From Corynebacterium meitnerae (lineage in GTDB: Bacteria > Actinomycetota > Actinomycetes > Mycobacteriales > Mycobacteriaceae), in assembly GCF_027570075.1 (NCBI RefSeq), contig NZ_JAKMUS010000004.1, forward strand, positions 62,001 to 126,000: DNA of 64,000 nucleotides, read 5' to 3'. The translations under genes and the position numbers were made by a program. Numbering within the stretch: the first letter of the stretch is position 1; every line of letters starts with the position of its first letter. The notes under the pieces are model-generated. The model worked only from the letters and a program-made list of their open reading frames with translations. It was not told the DNA's origin and searched no databases. This document shows, one piece after another, positions 26,491 through 35,173 of this stretch.

Positions 26491-26798
26491 CAGTTTGTCT
26501 CTTCCATGAAATATTTGGCCGCCTTGCGCAAGATATCGCGTTCTTCTTTCAACCTGGCGTTTTCCTGCTGCAGTTGGCGTATCTTTTCTGCATCCGTGAG
26601 CTGCTTGGCACGATCAGCATGTGAAACCGGTGGACTCTGGGTCTTTGCACCGGTGCCGTACGTGTCGACCCACGTGCGAAGCGTGGTGCGGTAGATCCCT
26701 AAAACTTCGGCTGCAGCCTTGAGCAAGAGATGTGGATCGTTCTCGTACATCGCGACCGCGTCACGCTTGAACTGATCCGAATAAACCTTCCTAGGCAT
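26487..26798 (-). CDS. IS3-family transposase OrfA (helix-turn-helix)
   Basis: The 103-residue protein starts MPRKVYSDQFKRDAVAMYE, the usual IS3 OrfA opening. A helix-turn-helix spans about residues 18-50 and a leucine-zipper-like coiled coil follows (KIRQLQQENARLKEERDILR), ending KYFMEETNW. It binds the element ends and supplies the N-terminal part of the fused transposase. Confidence 0.93.
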   Translation of the reverse strand: MPRKVYSDQFKRDAVAMYENDPHLLLKAAAEVLGIYRTTLRTWVDTYGTGAKTQSPPVSHADRAKQLTDAEKIRQLQQENARLKEERDILRKAAKYFMEETNW

Positions 26799-27354
26799 GG
26801 ACGTAGATTACCTTTCCCCGACCCAACACGGCCGGAATCAGAGGTGTCTACCAAACAGGGGTCAGGTCCAATCCTTGGAATCAATATCCAACGGAAGCTT
26901 GCCCACCTGGTTCTGCTTACGAACGCCGTCCTTCATGAGTTTGCCGATGTAGGTATCTACCTGCTCGGCCATGCCCTCCGCAGCCTCTTGCACAGCCTCC
27001 GGCTTCACATCCAGGCCGGACTGGACGGAAGATACCAGCGGAATCTTGAAGTTGAAGTAGTCGCCCTGGTCGGTCTTGAACTTACGCTCTCCGAACTCGA
27101 CATCTTCAACAATCATGTCTTCGGACTCGTCGTGCTTACGGATGGTGGGACGGCCAAGGTTGGAGACAACAACCTCGTCACCCTTGCCCTTGATTTCACC
27201 TTCGAAGTCGCGGTTCGTCACGCCTTCCTGCGCGAATGCCCAGGTCTCCTTGAGCGGCTGCATGAGCGCGGACGCGACAACGGGGCCAATTACCGGATCC
27301 CAGTTCTTGTGGGACTGTGGAGTTGCCATAGTGTGTTCCTCCTAGTGGAAACTG

Positions 27355-28082
27355 TTAGCGGCTGATACGGCCTTCCTCCACTGCCTTGTTGATTTCCTCA
27401 AACTTGCCCTGTGCGTACAGGCGGTTGAGGTCATCGGCGGTGAGGATTCGGCCATCGTTGTTGTTCGTGGGGCTGGGGTTCCGCTGGTGCGGGGTGCTAC
27501 CCCACCCGCCTTGAACTGTGGGAATGAGTTGAGCGTGTTGGTGACGAGTTCGCCAGCCTTACTGTCCCACTCGTCGCTGCCCCACTTCGGGAGATCACCT
27601 ACACCACGGAGATACGGCACAAGCATGTCGGGGTCTGCCCCGTTTTCCTTCGCCAGCTTGCGTAGGGTGTTGTCCTCGCGCATTCGGTCGAGTTCGGCCT
27701 GGAGCTTGTCACGCTCGGCTTCTCCTGCCTGCGCTGCCTGCCTGGCCTGCTTGATTTGTTCCTCCGGGTCTTCGTCGGACGGTTCAAAACCGAGTACCTG
27801 CGCGAGTTTCTTCAACGTCGCTGCCTGTTCTTCCGCCTGCTTCGCCTTCACTCGGCGGTCGCCGTTCTCGTTCTTCAACTTGCGGTTTTCCGCTTCGTAT
27901 CGGGCGAGCTGCTTACGTAGCGCGTCAAGGTCTACGGCTTCGTCCGCCTCGTTGGCCTGCGCCTCGCCTAGGTGTTCACCGGCTTGGGTGTAGTTGCCCT
28001 GCTCGGTGTCGTGCTGGGCTTGCTGCGCCTTGTCAGCGGCCTGCTGTGCGAGGTCTGCGGGGGTGGTGTTTTCATCCGACAT
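27355..28082 (-). pseudogene. Phage scaffolding protein gene with a 3' frameshift
   Basis: The ATG at 28082 is preceded by GGAGGAG. The protein begins MSDENTTPADLAQQAADKAQ and contains a long charged coiled coil (LRKQLARYEAENRKLKNENG onward, residues 55-150), typical of scaffold proteins encoded just before the capsid gene. Near 27475 the frame is lost in a C-run. With one base restored it would continue TNNNDGRILTADDLNRLYAQ to a stop at 27355, thirteen bases from the capsid ribosome binding site. The as-read frame instead runs on to 27342. Confidence 0.7.
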
Positions 28083-28172
28083 GTGGTTTGTCTCCTCCGT
28101 GGGGTGTTGGGTGTGTTCCACGCCTTGGTGGTAACGGAGGTGAGTATGAGACATATTGGTTGGCGGTCAGTT

Positions 28173-28421
28173 TTATTGAGTGGTTACCCAGTCCCCAGCT
28201 TCAACAAAAGCTGTTAAATCAACAGGGGAACTTCCTAGTAGCTCCACCGTGCCGTCGGACTTCACCAGCGCGGCGCTATCCCCATCATCTGCGTTCTCCC
28301 CTGGAAACACTGCAACGGTTCCGTCTGGGTGTACACATACCTCTACGTCCCAATCTTTGCCAGGATACGTCGAACAAACCATGCTGTAAGCACGGGTTGC
28401 AACATGCTTAATCAACACCAA
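28173..28421 (-). CDS. Small hypothetical protein, probably phage-derived
   Basis: The 82-residue acidic protein begins MVLIKHVATRAYSMVCSTYP and contains repeated short beta-strand-like stretches (WDVEVCVHPDGTVAVFP, VKSDGTVELLG). It lies just upstream of the scaffold gene in the same orientation. I do not recognise it; its position points to the same phage fragment. Confidence 0.55.
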   Translation of the reverse strand: MVLIKHVATRAYSMVCSTYPGKDWDVEVCVHPDGTVAVFPGENADDGDSAALVKSDGTVELLGSSPVDLTAFVEAGDWVTTQ

Positions 28422-28545
28422 TTACTCCTAACAATTCATCCGTAGGTGTCAAATCGTCCGTGCGCATCATCGTCAGCGAACCCGCCTTCAACTTCTTCAA
28501 CCGTTCGTCAACATTGATTAGTCCATCTGATGACTGGCCCTCATG

Positions 28546-29135
28546 ACTTTGCTACGTGGAGGAATTTCAACAACCGCTACTGGCCAGCCCGCTACCTGGT
28601 GGACAAGCACGGCAACGTCCGGCAGATCGTGGAAGGGGAGGGAAGCTACGCCGAGACAGAAAAGCTCGTGCGTGAATTGCTTGTCGACGCCAACACCGAA
28701 GTCAACCTCCCCGAACCGGTCGAAGGCGGCGAAGCAGCAGGCGGTACAAAGGGCCGCAACCCGGAAACGTATCTCGGCACTGCGCGCGCCGAGTACACCA
28801 AGTAACCCGGTTACACCGACGGCGAGCACGACTTCGGTGAACCGCCCGCCCCAGAGCGCGGCATGTTCACTCTGAACGGGACGTGGATTCTCGAGGAGGA
28901 ATCAGTGCAGACCACCAGTGGAGGACACCTGGACATCAACGTCTTCGCCAAGTGGGTCCAGCTCGTGGTTTCGGGTGAAGGAGAGATCGAAGTCGAGTAT
29001 CCGGACGGTGCGACAAAGTCGTTCCCGGTCACAGATGGAACCCTCGACCTTGCGAAAGGCGACACGCCCACCGAGGGAGTGCTGCGCATCCGGCCCACGG
29101 CAGGCGTGAAACTGTATTCGTTGACCTTCGGCTAG
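28546..29135 (+). pseudogene. dipZ: DipZ, second copy, 3' part with an extra nonsense codon
   Basis: Homology to the intact DipZ resumes at FATWRNFNNRYWPARYLV and continues through NPETYLGTARAEYTK. There TAA (28803-28805) replaces a sense codon of the intact copy (AKYTAQRDY). After the stop the frame continues into the C-terminal beta-rich domain and ends VKLYSLTFG, as in the intact gene. Two codons of the intact gene (Asn-Ser) were lost at the insertion point. The gene is thus doubly inactivated. Confidence 0.9.
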
Positions 29136-29310
29136 GCAGAGACAACCTTGTCCAGCGCCTCGGCGAACCGCGCGACGATGCCGTCGACCTCGTGAGCGGC
29201 GCTGGCCAACTGGGAAATAAAGTCGGCAGGCAACTCGAGGCCCGCAGCGGTTTCCACGTGCGCCGCGAAGACGACGGAAGGGTGCTCAGGACGCACCTTC
29301 GGTTTCGGGC
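29132..29310 (-). pseudogene. Remnant of the class V aminotransferase gene, second copy
   Basis: On the minus strand the frame reads RPEHPSVVFAAHVETAAGLE, then LPADFISQLASAAHEV, and jumps directly to DGIVARFAEALDKV before the stop. In the intact gene (59402-60541) these blocks are about 200 residues apart, so the middle, including the PLP lysine, was deleted. The N-terminal third is also missing and is replaced by unrelated sequence. The convergent overlap with the dipZ stop is conserved in both copies. Confidence 0.85.
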
Positions 29311-29556
29311 CATTACCAGAGCGCTTATCCGGAGAAGCCTTCTGCTCCCACTCCAGCGGGGTAGTGATCGTCCCCTGAGTACGGGGATTTCCCGGTTTTA
29401 CAGGCTGATTCAGCGAGAAAATTGTTAATAACGCCTGCGGATTCTTACGCCCATCCTTGGTCTTCGTCCACGCGCTACTCAATGGTGTGCTGGTTTTGCG
29501 TGATCTCGGTTTCAGCAATGTCCATCAAACGCACGAGACGGGGCTTGACCCAAATA
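29311..29556 (-). other. Unrecognised sequence at the end of the duplicated segment
   Basis: A minus-strand frame continuous with the aminotransferase remnant contains ALLTIFSLNQPVKPGNPR and TITTPLEWEQ. It is the piece that now forms an artificial fusion with the remnant. It has the feel of a coding fragment but I cannot assign it. No promoter or RNA feature was seen before the iron box at 29557. Confidence 0.35.
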
Positions 29557-29575
29557 CTAGGTTAGGCTAACCTAA
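29557..29575 (+). promoter_or_regulatory. Strong DtxR iron box
   Basis: CTAGGTTAGGCTAACCTAA matches the 19-bp DtxR consensus TTAGGTTAGCCTAACCTAA at 17 positions and is nearly palindromic. It lies 37 bp upstream of the GTG of the next ABC gene, overlapping the expected core promoter. Iron-bound DtxR should block transcription of the ABC pair. Confidence 0.85.
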
Positions 29576-29612
29576 CGCAAGAATGGTTGTTATCTTCTGA
29601 GAGGGCAACACA

Positions 29613-31409
29613 GTGCCGCTTGTGTCTGATGAACCCACCACAGCGACCAATGAGTCGACGAGTCGGCCGAGAGGGGGCGACGCGAACGCGGGGAACCCCG
29701 TTTGGCGCATACTCCGGCCGGTGTCCGTCCCTATCGCTGTCGCACTGTTGCTGCAGATTCTCGGCAGCTTGGCCAGTGCCATTCCGCTGCGGGCGATGAC
29801 CCGGATTGTCGATGGACTCACCCGCGGAACGGACACCGTGTGGCCAGCGGTCTGGTGGTTCATCGGTGGACTCGGTGGCGCACTGGCCCTGGGGTCGCTG
29901 GCGCTGCTCATCACCCATCTGGTCGACCTGCGGGTACAGGCCGGTTTGCGCGAGCAGCTGGCCAACAAGCTGAGCCGACTCCCACTGGGATGGTTTGATC
30001 AGAGCTCCTCCGGACGCGTCCGCCGCATCGTCCAAGATGATGTCGCGACCCTCCACCACCTCGTCGCCCACGCGCTGGTCGAGATCACCGCAGCGGTTCT
30101 GACACCGGTGGTCGGCGTCATCGTCGCACTGACGATCGACTGGCGGCTCGGCCTGTGCTGCATGATCGGCCCGGTGGCATACATGGTCCTGTTCTCGGTG
30201 CTCGCGCCCGGAGACATGCGCACTGTCATGGCCCGGATCGCCGAGGCGCTCTCCGAGGTCTCTGCCGCGGTGATCGAATTCGTCGACGGCATCGCGGTAC
30301 TGCGTATTTTCGGGGCGGCGGAGACCGGCTCGATACGCTTCACCCGGGCGTCTGACGACTTCACCTCGGAGTTCCGCACGCTCGTCACGCCTCAGATGCG
30401 TGCCCATGCCGTCGCGCTCACCGCCCTTGGGTTGCCGGTCGTCGCGCTGACTGTTGTCGGCCCCGGAGCTGCCATGGTTGCCGCCGGGTGGAGCGAGGTC
30501 GCCGACGTCGTTGTAGTCACCATGATCGCGCTCTCACTGCCCGCCACGCTGCTCACGGTCGGAGCCGGGCAACAACACGTCAGCGACGGACAAGAAGCTG
30601 CCGCTCGAATCGTCGCTCTCCTCGACGAGCCTGAACTTCCTGTGCCCCAACAGCCCCGCGAACCCGCCGGGTCTGACGTCACGATCGAGGGCGTCACCTT
30701 CGGCTACACACCCGACCAGCCTGTGCTGCACGGAGTGTCGCTCGTTGCTCGGGAAGGCTCGGTTACCGCGCTGGTCGGGGCCTCTGGCTCGGGCAAGTCG
30801 ACCCTCGCCTCCCTTATCGCCCGCTTCCGTGATGTGGACACCGGTACGATCCGCATCGGCGACGTCGACGTACGCGACATCGATCCGCATGTGCTCCATC
30901 AACACGTCGGCATCCTGCTGCAGAGCCCGAGCCTGCCCGCCATGAGCATTCGCGACAACATCGCACTCGGACGTCCGGACGCGACCGACGAAGACATCCA
31001 GCACGTCGCCTCCCAAGCGGCGATCGACGCGCGAATCCGCGAACTGCCCCGCGGCTACGACAGCGTCGTCGGAGAGGACGCGCGGCTCTCCGGTGGTGAG
31101 ACCCAGCGCGTGGCCATCGCCCGGGCCATCCTCGCCGACCCCCGCGTGCTCATACTCGACGAGGCCACCTCCGCGGTCGACCCTGAAAACGAGGCCGCGA
31201 TCGGGCAGGCCCTCGCCGAACTGACCCGTGGACGCACGGTCATCATGATCGCCCACCGCCTTGGCACGATCACCCATGCAGACCAGATCGTCGTCCTCGA
31301 CCAAGGGCGAATCGTCGAGCAAGGCGATCACGAATCCCTGCTCGCCGCCGATGGGCACTACGCCGCGCTATGGCGTAACCAGACCGCCGTCACGGGAGGT
31401 GCTCGATGA
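29613..31409 (+). CDS. IrtA-like ABC half-transporter under a DtxR box
   Basis: This 598-residue protein has six membrane helices (residues 35-320) and an ATPase domain with Walker A GASGSGKST near 390, an LLQSPSL Q-loop, signature LSGGETQR near 492, Walker B LILDEA and an MIAHR switch. The GTG at 29613 is preceded by GAGAGGG at eight bases. The iron box just upstream, and pairing with a second half-transporter, make an iron-siderophore role likely. The family includes both importers (IrtAB, YbtPQ) and exporters, and the direction cannot be told from sequence. Confidence 0.87.
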   Translation: MPLVSDEPTTATNESTSRPRGGDANAGNPVWRILRPVSVPIAVALLLQILGSLASAIPLRAMTRIVDGLTRGTDTVWPAVWWFIGGLGGALALGSLALLITHLVDLRVQAGLREQLANKLSRLPLGWFDQSSSGRVRRIVQDDVATLHHLVAHALVEITAAVLTPVVGVIVALTIDWRLGLCCMIGPVAYMVLFSVLAPGDMRTVMARIAEALSEVSAAVIEFVDGIAVLRIFGAAETGSIRFTRASDDFTSEFRTLVTPQMRAHAVALTALGLPVVALTVVGPGAAMVAAGWSEVADVVVVTMIALSLPATLLTVGAGQQHVSDGQEAAARIVALLDEPELPVPQQPREPAGSDVTIEGVTFGYTPDQPVLHGVSLVAREGSVTALVGASGSGKSTLASLIARFRDVDTGTIRIGDVDVRDIDPHVLHQHVGILLQSPSLPAMSIRDNIALGRPDATDEDIQHVASQAAIDARIRELPRGYDSVVGEDARLSGGETQRVAIARAILADPRVLILDEATSAVDPENEAAIGQALAELTRGRTVIMIAHRLGTITHADQIVVLDQGRIVEQGDHESLLAADGHYAALWRNQTAVTGGAR

Positions 31410-33100
31410 TTGCGCAGATTGAACGGATCGCTGGCCAAGAAGGACGCTCAACACTCCGGCGATTCACAGCCGTGGCTGTGGCGGCCGGAATCGCACAGGG
31501 CCTGTCACTGGCCTGTCTTGTCCCAGTACTGGCCCACCTGGCCCAGGGGGATTTCAGCTCGGCACTCTGGTGGTTGATCGCAATGGTGGTCGGCGCCGGC
31601 GTCCATGCCCTACTCACGGTGTGGGTCACGCGCGGGAGCGTCGATTTGACCATGTCTCTGATGTCGTCGATGCATCGCCAACTGGCTCGGCAGCTCATGC
31701 GTCTGCCGATGGGGTGGTTCGATGGCGGGTCCGCAGCCAACGCCTCACGGCTCTCGGTCCGCGGCACAATGTTCGTCGCCACCGCGATCGGTGACGTGCT
31801 TGCTCCGCTGGTCGGTTACGTGGCGACTCCGTTGACTCTAGTGCTCGTGACCTTCTTCCTTGACTGGCAGCTGGGACTCTCGCTCGCCGTCGGGGTACCG
31901 CTCGTGTATGCCTCGACCGTGCTGGCTCGCTCCTGGAGTGCCCGGGCCGACGCCCGACTCACCGCCGCGGAACAACGCACCGATGCCGCGCTGCTCGACC
32001 TGGCCAAGCACCAGACGGCGCTGCGCGGGGCGCGAGTGGCGGGTTCTGGTTATGCACCACTGGCATCTTCACTTGACCGCCAACGTCGCCTCGGTATGTC
32101 GGCCCAGCTGGCCTCCGCCGCATCGATGATCGTCCAGAGCGTCGTGGTACAGACGGTCTTTGGCGCTGTGGTCACCGTGGCCGTATGGCGCGGTCTCGGC
32201 GGTGCGGACCCGCTCGTGATGATCGGTCTCATACTCATCGTCACCCAGGTGGTCGGTCCCCTCCGCACGCTTTCCGAACTTGGTACGGCGCTGCGCCGCA
32301 TGGATCGTGAACTCGACCAGGTGGTCGATTTGCTCGACGAGCCGGGGCTACCGGAACCCGAGCAGCCCGTCTCAGCACCGACGCGTCCGCCGGAGATTGC
32401 GATTGACGCAGTGCGCTTCGGCTACGAAGACGCGATGGTGTTTGACGGTCTCGATCTGACTGTTGCGCCGGGATCGATCACGGCCATCGTCGGGCCATCC
32501 GGGTCGGGCAAGACCACGCTCACCCGCTTGATCGCCCGCTTCTATGACGTGGATGCAGGGGCCGTGCGGTTCGACAGCGTAGATGTTCGTGACATGGCCA
32601 GTGCCGATGTCCTCGGGGCGACGTCGTTGGTGTTCCAAGACGTTTATCTCCTCGATGACACCTTGCGCGCGAACGTGCTGCTCGGCCGCCCCGAGGCTAC
32701 GGATGCCGAGGTGGACGCCGCTGCGAAGCTCGCGCGGGTCGATGAGATCGTCGGTCGTCTGCCTGAGGGCTGGGCGACCCGCGTCGGTGAGGGCGGCAGA
32801 CTGCTCTCGGGCGGCGAACGGCAGCGCGTTTCGGTGGCCCGCGCCGTGTTGAAGCGGGCGCCGGTGCTGCTGGTGGATGAGGGGACTTCATCGCTCGACG
32901 CGTCCGCCGCCGTCGCTGTGCAGGAGGCAATTCGCGAACTCGCCGGGTCGGCGACAGTGCTGGTGATCGCACATCAGGAGCACACGGTGGCCGCTGCCGA
33001 TCAGGTCGTCATGCTCGATGGCGGACGCGTGGCCGCAGCGGGGATACACGAGGATTTGCTGGCTTCGTCGCAGGCGTATGCCCGGCTGTGGGCGCGATAG
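31406..33100 (+). CDS. IrtB-like ABC half-transporter
   Basis: This 564-residue partner has six helices (residues 20-290), Walker A GPSGSGKTT near 362, a VFQDVYLL Q-loop, signature LSGGERQR near 467 and Walker B LLVDEG. The switch region reads VIAHQEHT, so the position after the switch His is Gln rather than the usual Arg. The ATG overlaps the preceding gene (ATGA). The pair ends the DtxR-controlled operon. Confidence 0.87.
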   Translation: MIAQIERIAGQEGRSTLRRFTAVAVAAGIAQGLSLACLVPVLAHLAQGDFSSALWWLIAMVVGAGVHALLTVWVTRGSVDLTMSLMSSMHRQLARQLMRLPMGWFDGGSAANASRLSVRGTMFVATAIGDVLAPLVGYVATPLTLVLVTFFLDWQLGLSLAVGVPLVYASTVLARSWSARADARLTAAEQRTDAALLDLAKHQTALRGARVAGSGYAPLASSLDRQRRLGMSAQLASAASMIVQSVVVQTVFGAVVTVAVWRGLGGADPLVMIGLILIVTQVVGPLRTLSELGTALRRMDRELDQVVDLLDEPGLPEPEQPVSAPTRPPEIAIDAVRFGYEDAMVFDGLDLTVAPGSITAIVGPSGSGKTTLTRLIARFYDVDAGAVRFDSVDVRDMASADVLGATSLVFQDVYLLDDTLRANVLLGRPEATDAEVDAAAKLARVDEIVGRLPEGWATRVGEGGRLLSGGERQRVSVARAVLKRAPVLLVDEGTSSLDASAAVAVQEAIRELAGSATVLVIAHQEHTVAAADQVVMLDGGRVAAAGIHEDLLASSQAYARLWAR

Positions 33101-33214
33101 CCGCATCCGTGACAAGTGGGCATCCACGGGTTGAGAGAACGACTGTTGGACTGTCCGGCTGCCGACGAGTTTTGCGCTCTGCGGCAGTTCGGCGGCAACG
33201 AGTGACCGAAGCGG

Positions 33215-33610
33215 TCAGGAGATCATGACTCGACGATGGATCGGGGCTGCGTGGCCTGTTGGGCCGCAGGCAGGCGGTAGCGTTCCTAGTCCTCCGGTCG
33301 CACGAGCTACAGGAATCGCGCAGCGCCGACTCAGGAGTAGTCTGCAAGAACGCGCTGGTTTGACGCTATCAACGGTCATCATGCCACCGTGCGGAATGAT
33401 CCACTGCGCTCGAGTGTGTCCGAACGGGAAGCCGATGCACACCACGGCGTCGGGGCTGTAGGTGTTGATCTGCTCCAGAACTGCGTCACGGCTTGCCTCC
33501 GCATCAGAAGGAAGCGGTAGCCAGGATCCGGGAGGGATTCGAACCCCACGATCGAGGCAAGCGGATCTCCGCGTGCGGCACGGAAAAGACCACGCCAATT
33601 GCCCATCACG
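33215..33610 (-). pseudogene. Remnant of a peptidase S66 (LD-carboxypeptidase)-like gene
   Basis: On the minus strand two frames give protein-like pieces, NWRGLFRAARGDPLASIVGF near 33590-33530 and VLEQINTYSPDAVVCIGFPF, then GHTRAQWIIPHGGMMTVD, near 33480-33365. The second resembles the C-terminal end of S66 peptidases, which carries a GHT-type catalytic region before a PxGG beta-hairpin. There is no start codon or full domain, so it is a decayed 3' fragment. The rest of 33101-33635 shows nothing recognisable. Confidence 0.45.
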
Positions 33611-33635
33611 GATTCGCATCAGTAGGGTGAAAAAC

Positions 33636-34436
33636 ATGTCGAAGAGCCAGGTACAACGTAGCGTGCCTCGTAACCCCCGCACACGCCGACGCTCACCCGG
33701 TTGGGTGCCCGACCAACACGGCGCCTGGTTCATGGTCACCGTCCCCGCTATTACTGGTGTCATCCTGGCGCCGTCGTGGACTGCGATTCCCCTGTTGCTG
33801 ACCTGGTGGCTCGGCTATTTTACGTTTTTCGCCGGCAGTGTCTGGATCCGCTCGCGCTTCCGCGAACGCAACCGGCCCCCGGTCCTTGTCTACGGGGCGC
33901 TCGCGGCCGTCGCGGGTGTGACAACGCTGATCTTCGACTGGCGGCTTCTCATGTGGGTCCCGGCGTTCGCACCGTTGGTGGCCATAGCCGTATTCGAGGC
34001 ATGGAAGCGGCGTCCGAGATCGCTGTTGTCGGGTGTGTCCACTGTCGTGGCAGCCTGCCTCATCCTGCCGGTGGCCGCCTGGGCCGGAGGAGGCCTGGAT
34101 ACGGAGGCGTGGGCCGCATTTGCCGTGTACCTGGCGTACTTCGTCGGCACTGTGCCCTACGTGAAGACGCTCATCCGTGAACGCGGCTCTAAGCCCTGGT
34201 TCATCGGGTCGGTGGTCTATCACGTCGTCGTGCTTGTCGCCGCCGTCGTTGCCGTGCTCGGCACCGGCGGGCATCCGTTCCATCCAGCGATTATCGTCCT
34301 GGCCGTCGTGTTTCTCGCGCGGGCGACGCTGATGCCGATCACCGGCGCACGTCGTGAGAAGCCATGGACGCCGAAGATCGTCGGACTTCTCGACGCCGTC
34401 ATCACGGTGCTGGTGGTCATCGTGGTGCTGCTCTGA
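33636..34436 (+). CDS. YwiC-like integral membrane protein
   Basis: The 266-residue protein begins with a basic stretch followed by the family hallmark PDQHGAWFMV near residues 24-33, then about seven to eight membrane helices. YwiC-like proteins are widespread in Actinobacteria and have no established function. The ATG at 33636 is the first Met before the hallmark. The gene stands alone and is convergent with the YbaN-like gene. Confidence 0.8.
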   Translation: MSKSQVQRSVPRNPRTRRRSPGWVPDQHGAWFMVTVPAITGVILAPSWTAIPLLLTWWLGYFTFFAGSVWIRSRFRERNRPPVLVYGALAAVAGVTTLIFDWRLLMWVPAFAPLVAIAVFEAWKRRPRSLLSGVSTVVAACLILPVAAWAGGGLDTEAWAAFAVYLAYFVGTVPYVKTLIRERGSKPWFIGSVVYHVVVLVAAVVAVLGTGGHPFHPAIIVLAVVFLARATLMPITGARREKPWTPKIVGLLDAVITVLVVIVVLL

Positions 34437-34575
34437 GGCGCCCCTATGTCGCAGGGCCGCGGCAAGGATGACAAGAAGCAGTGCCCGAAGGCGGTCACCA
34501 GTGCGGTTGAGAGGGAGGGCAACATCCACGCCCTGCTTGGCGACGCCCCCTTGGTTAACCCCGGCGTCATCGGCT

Positions 34576-34995
34576 TCAATGTGCGTGGTCGGTAGGTAGG
34601 CCAGCGCGCTGGTGTAGTTTGGCGGCGCGCTCGGGGCGTGGCCGCAGCCGCCAGATGTGCGCGCTCACCCCGGCACCGATCCCGACGAGCAGCAATGCCA
34701 CCGGCCACAGCCCGACCACCACAATCACCACCCATATGGAGGCGCCCATCCCCAACCAGAGTAGCCCCACAATCCGCAGCTTCTGCGCCCGCGTCAGCTG
34801 TCCTGAGTAGTAATCAATAATGAACGGCCCGAACGTGTCATGGCGCAGCAGGTAGCGCTCCATCCTCGGCGAACTCCGCGTGAAGCACATCAGCGCAAGC
34901 AGCAGAAACGGCGTCGTGGGCAGGATCGGCAGCCACACGCCGGCCGCGCCCAGGGCGAGCGCCACCAGCCCCACAATCATGTACACGTATCGCAT
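34576..34995 (-). CDS. YbaN/DUF454-family inner membrane protein
   Basis: This 139-residue protein starts MRYVYMIVGLVALALGAAGV. It has the family motif LPILPTTPFLLLALMCFTRSSPRM between helices 1 and 2 and two more helices near residues 80-120. DUF454 proteins are small membrane proteins of unknown role, sometimes near haem or iron genes. An in-frame GTG at 35004 is an alternative start. A perfect palindrome lies 23 bp upstream of the ATG (35018-35037) and may control it. Confidence 0.8.
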   Translation of the reverse strand: MRYVYMIVGLVALALGAAGVWLPILPTTPFLLLALMCFTRSSPRMERYLLRHDTFGPFIIDYYSGQLTRAQKLRIVGLLWLGMGASIWVVIVVVGLWPVALLLVGIGAGVSAHIWRLRPRPERAAKLHQRAGLPTDHAH

Positions 34996-35017
34996 CGTTG
35001 CCACATTCTAGCCGCAA

Positions 35018-35037
35018 CATACAACAATAGTTGTATG
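35018..35037. promoter_or_regulatory. Perfect 20-bp palindrome, likely operator
   Basis: CATACAAC-AATA-GTTGTATG has two eight-base arms. On the minus strand a TAGAAT hexamer lies downstream at about 35009, with a 17-bp gap to CAACTA within the palindrome, so the palindrome would cover the -35 region of the YbaN-like gene. Which repressor binds it is unknown. Confidence 0.5.
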
Positions 35038-35173
35038 ACTGCCTGCACTATCTTGTACGCCTCGGTACCACCGCCGAGCCAATCCCCGACGCCGACTTCA
35101 ACCCCGAACAACCCCGGCGCCAGCTTTATCGGCAAGCTTCCCCCCCACTTTTCGGAGCCCGCACCGAGCGCCT

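Larger units (their letters stand above)
25545..26862 (-). mobile_element. IS3-family insertion sequence inside the phage capsid gene
   Basis: About 1.3 kb with overlapping orfA and orfB on the minus strand, as in all IS3 elements. GTAGACACC at 25558-25566 and GGTGTCTAC at 26843-26851 are perfect inverted copies. Outward similarity continues with a CCCC block on each side (about 25548-25551 and 26858-26861), giving imperfect terminal repeats of around 22 bp. Exact ends and target duplication could not be fixed by eye. Confidence 0.8.
25107..27329 (-). pseudogene. Phage major capsid protein gene, split by IS3 insertion and frameshifted
   Basis: The 5' part starts at 27329 with a strong AGGAGGA site and encodes MATPQSHKNWDPVIGPVVA through LPLDIDSKDW at about 26862. 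There an IS3-family element is inserted. Beyond the element the reading resumes near 25545 with DSFSVLVKLRKKLNATHVPK and VMVGPEM. A frame change near 25447 is then needed to reach the C-terminal part, which reads DERLDKAVNNSNLLNGEIGR and ends at 25107. The middle of the protein shows the usual capsid substrate-like pattern. No intact capsid can be made. Confidence 0.75.

Noticed and set aside
25558-26851. A composite transposon made by the IS3 element and the MFS/TetR genes
   Set aside because: Only one IS3 copy is present, and it lies inside the phage capsid gene rather than flanking the MFS/TetR pair.
24860-28520. A complete prophage
   Set aside because: Only scaffold, capsid and connector fragments plus one small gene are present, most of them broken. 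There is no integrase, terminase, portal, tail or lysis gene and no attachment site.
33523-33620. tRNA-like T-arm (GGGGTTCGAATCCC, minus strand) with a possible ATCCGTG/CCCGGAT acceptor stem
   Set aside because: The intervening 70 bases do not give convincing D and anticodon arms, and the same stretch lies in a peptidase-like remnant. A covariance-model search would settle it.
34447-34594. A 48-codon frame starting MSQGRGKDDKKQ between ywiC and ybaN
   Set aside because: No ribosome site and no recognisable similarity; it overlaps the end of the convergent ybaN gene.
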